Shown: one piece after another, positions 13,464 through 13,674 of the stretch | Layout: the number at the start of each line of letters is the position of its first letter | Position numbering within the stretch: the first letter of the stretch is position 1 | Assembly (NCBI GenBank): GCA_937894535.1 | Contig: CALBHI010000334.1 | Location: 1-13,674 of the forward strand | Length of the DNA stretch: 13,674 nt | Source of the DNA: an uncultured Verrucomicrobiota bacterium | Lineage (GTDB): Bacteria > Verrucomicrobiota > Kiritimatiellia > CAIVKH01 | Reading direction: 5' to 3' | Made by a program: the position numbers and the translations under genes | The notes under the pieces: generated by a model | Told to the model about the DNA's origin: nothing | The model's input: only the letters and a program-made list of their open reading frames with translations | Database searches by the model: none

Positions 13464-13674
13464 ATGTCGAAGGATTGGATCATCATTCAGGGGGCGCGGG
13501 AGCATAACCTGAAGAACATTTCGGTGCGGATTCCCCGCAACCAGCTCACGGTGGTGACCGGTCTGAGCGGCTCGGGGAAATCCTCGTTGGCGTTCGATAC
13601 CCTGTATGCCGAGGGGCAGCGCAAATACGTGGAGAGCCTGTCCGCCTACGCCCGCCAGTTCCTCGAGCAGATGC
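13464..13674 (+). CDS. uvrA: Excinuclease ABC subunit A, N-terminal fragment (window edge)
   Basis: Seventy codons are visible before the window ends. UvrA is the damage-recognising ABC-type ATPase of nucleotide excision repair, working with UvrB in the cytoplasm. The start [20 protein letters not shown] is the standard UvrA N-terminus, followed by Walker [21 protein letters not shown] and [18 protein letters not shown], a near-invariant UvrA block. The ATG at 13464 has GGAG very close upstream. No LexA-type operator was recognised in the 197-nt gap to the divergent antitoxin. It appears intact as far as it goes; the full gene should run about 2.8 kb. Confidence 0.97.
   Translation, partial: MSKDWIIIQGAREHNLKNISVRIPRNQLTVVTGLSGSGKSSLAFDTLYAEGQRKYVESLSAYARQFLEQM

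Overview
The window is GC-rich (about 60% by eye) and densely coded on both strands, with no gene-free stretch above 200 bases. It looks like a chromosomal segment of a Gram-negative bacterium: there are two lipoproteins with lipoboxes, a hybrid histidine kinase, a sigma/anti-sigma pair and housekeeping repair genes. The mix of a four-helix-bundle (23S rRNA IVP family) gene, a sigma factor next to a YfbK-type VWA protein, and several PIN toxin-antitoxin pairs would suit a PVC-type phylum (Verrucomicrobiota/Kiritimatiellota or a relative). That placement is an inference with modest confidence; proteobacterial relatives are not excluded.

Layout. 1-2307 (+): the 3' part of a GAF-PAS-kinase-receiver hybrid histidine kinase, then a small lipoprotein 9 nt downstream. 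2323-3393 (-): a secreted PhoD-like metallophosphatase. 3491-3940 (+): a BamE/SmpA-like lipoprotein. 3952-5949 (-): elongation factor P (efp), followed by its lysine-modifying ligase EpmA. Here EpmA is joined in frame behind a complete four-helix-bundle IVP domain. 6110-8742 (+): an ECF-like sigma factor overlapping by 4 nt a membrane-anchored protein with an anti-sigma-like N-terminus and a YfbK/VWA body. 8844-11058 (+): two PIN-domain (VapBC-type) toxin-antitoxin pairs on either side of exonuclease III (xthA). 11236-12555 (+): a RhlE-type DEAD-box helicase. 12584-13266 (-): a third PIN toxin with a Phd/YefM-type antitoxin. 13464-end (+): the start of uvrA.

How the genes work together. EF-P keeps Lys34 in a PGKG loop, the residue EpmA beta-lysylates, so efp and epmA form a matched substrate-enzyme pair from one sigma70-like promoter. 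The kinase and lipoprotein look like one transcript, as do the sigma factor and VWA protein. Each toxin-antitoxin pair uses a 4-nt start/stop overlap, antitoxin first.

The most unusual locus is efp / IVP-epmA. The IVP domain is bracketed by two 29-bp direct repeats (27/29 identical). One copy is translated as a Ser/Asp/Glu-rich linker inside the fusion protein; the other forms a long inverted repeat in the efp-epmA gap. A perfect Shine-Dalgarno sequence (AAGGAGG) lies at the junction with no usable start codon after it. This looks like an IVP-repeat cassette that landed between efp and epmA and captured the translation of epmA.
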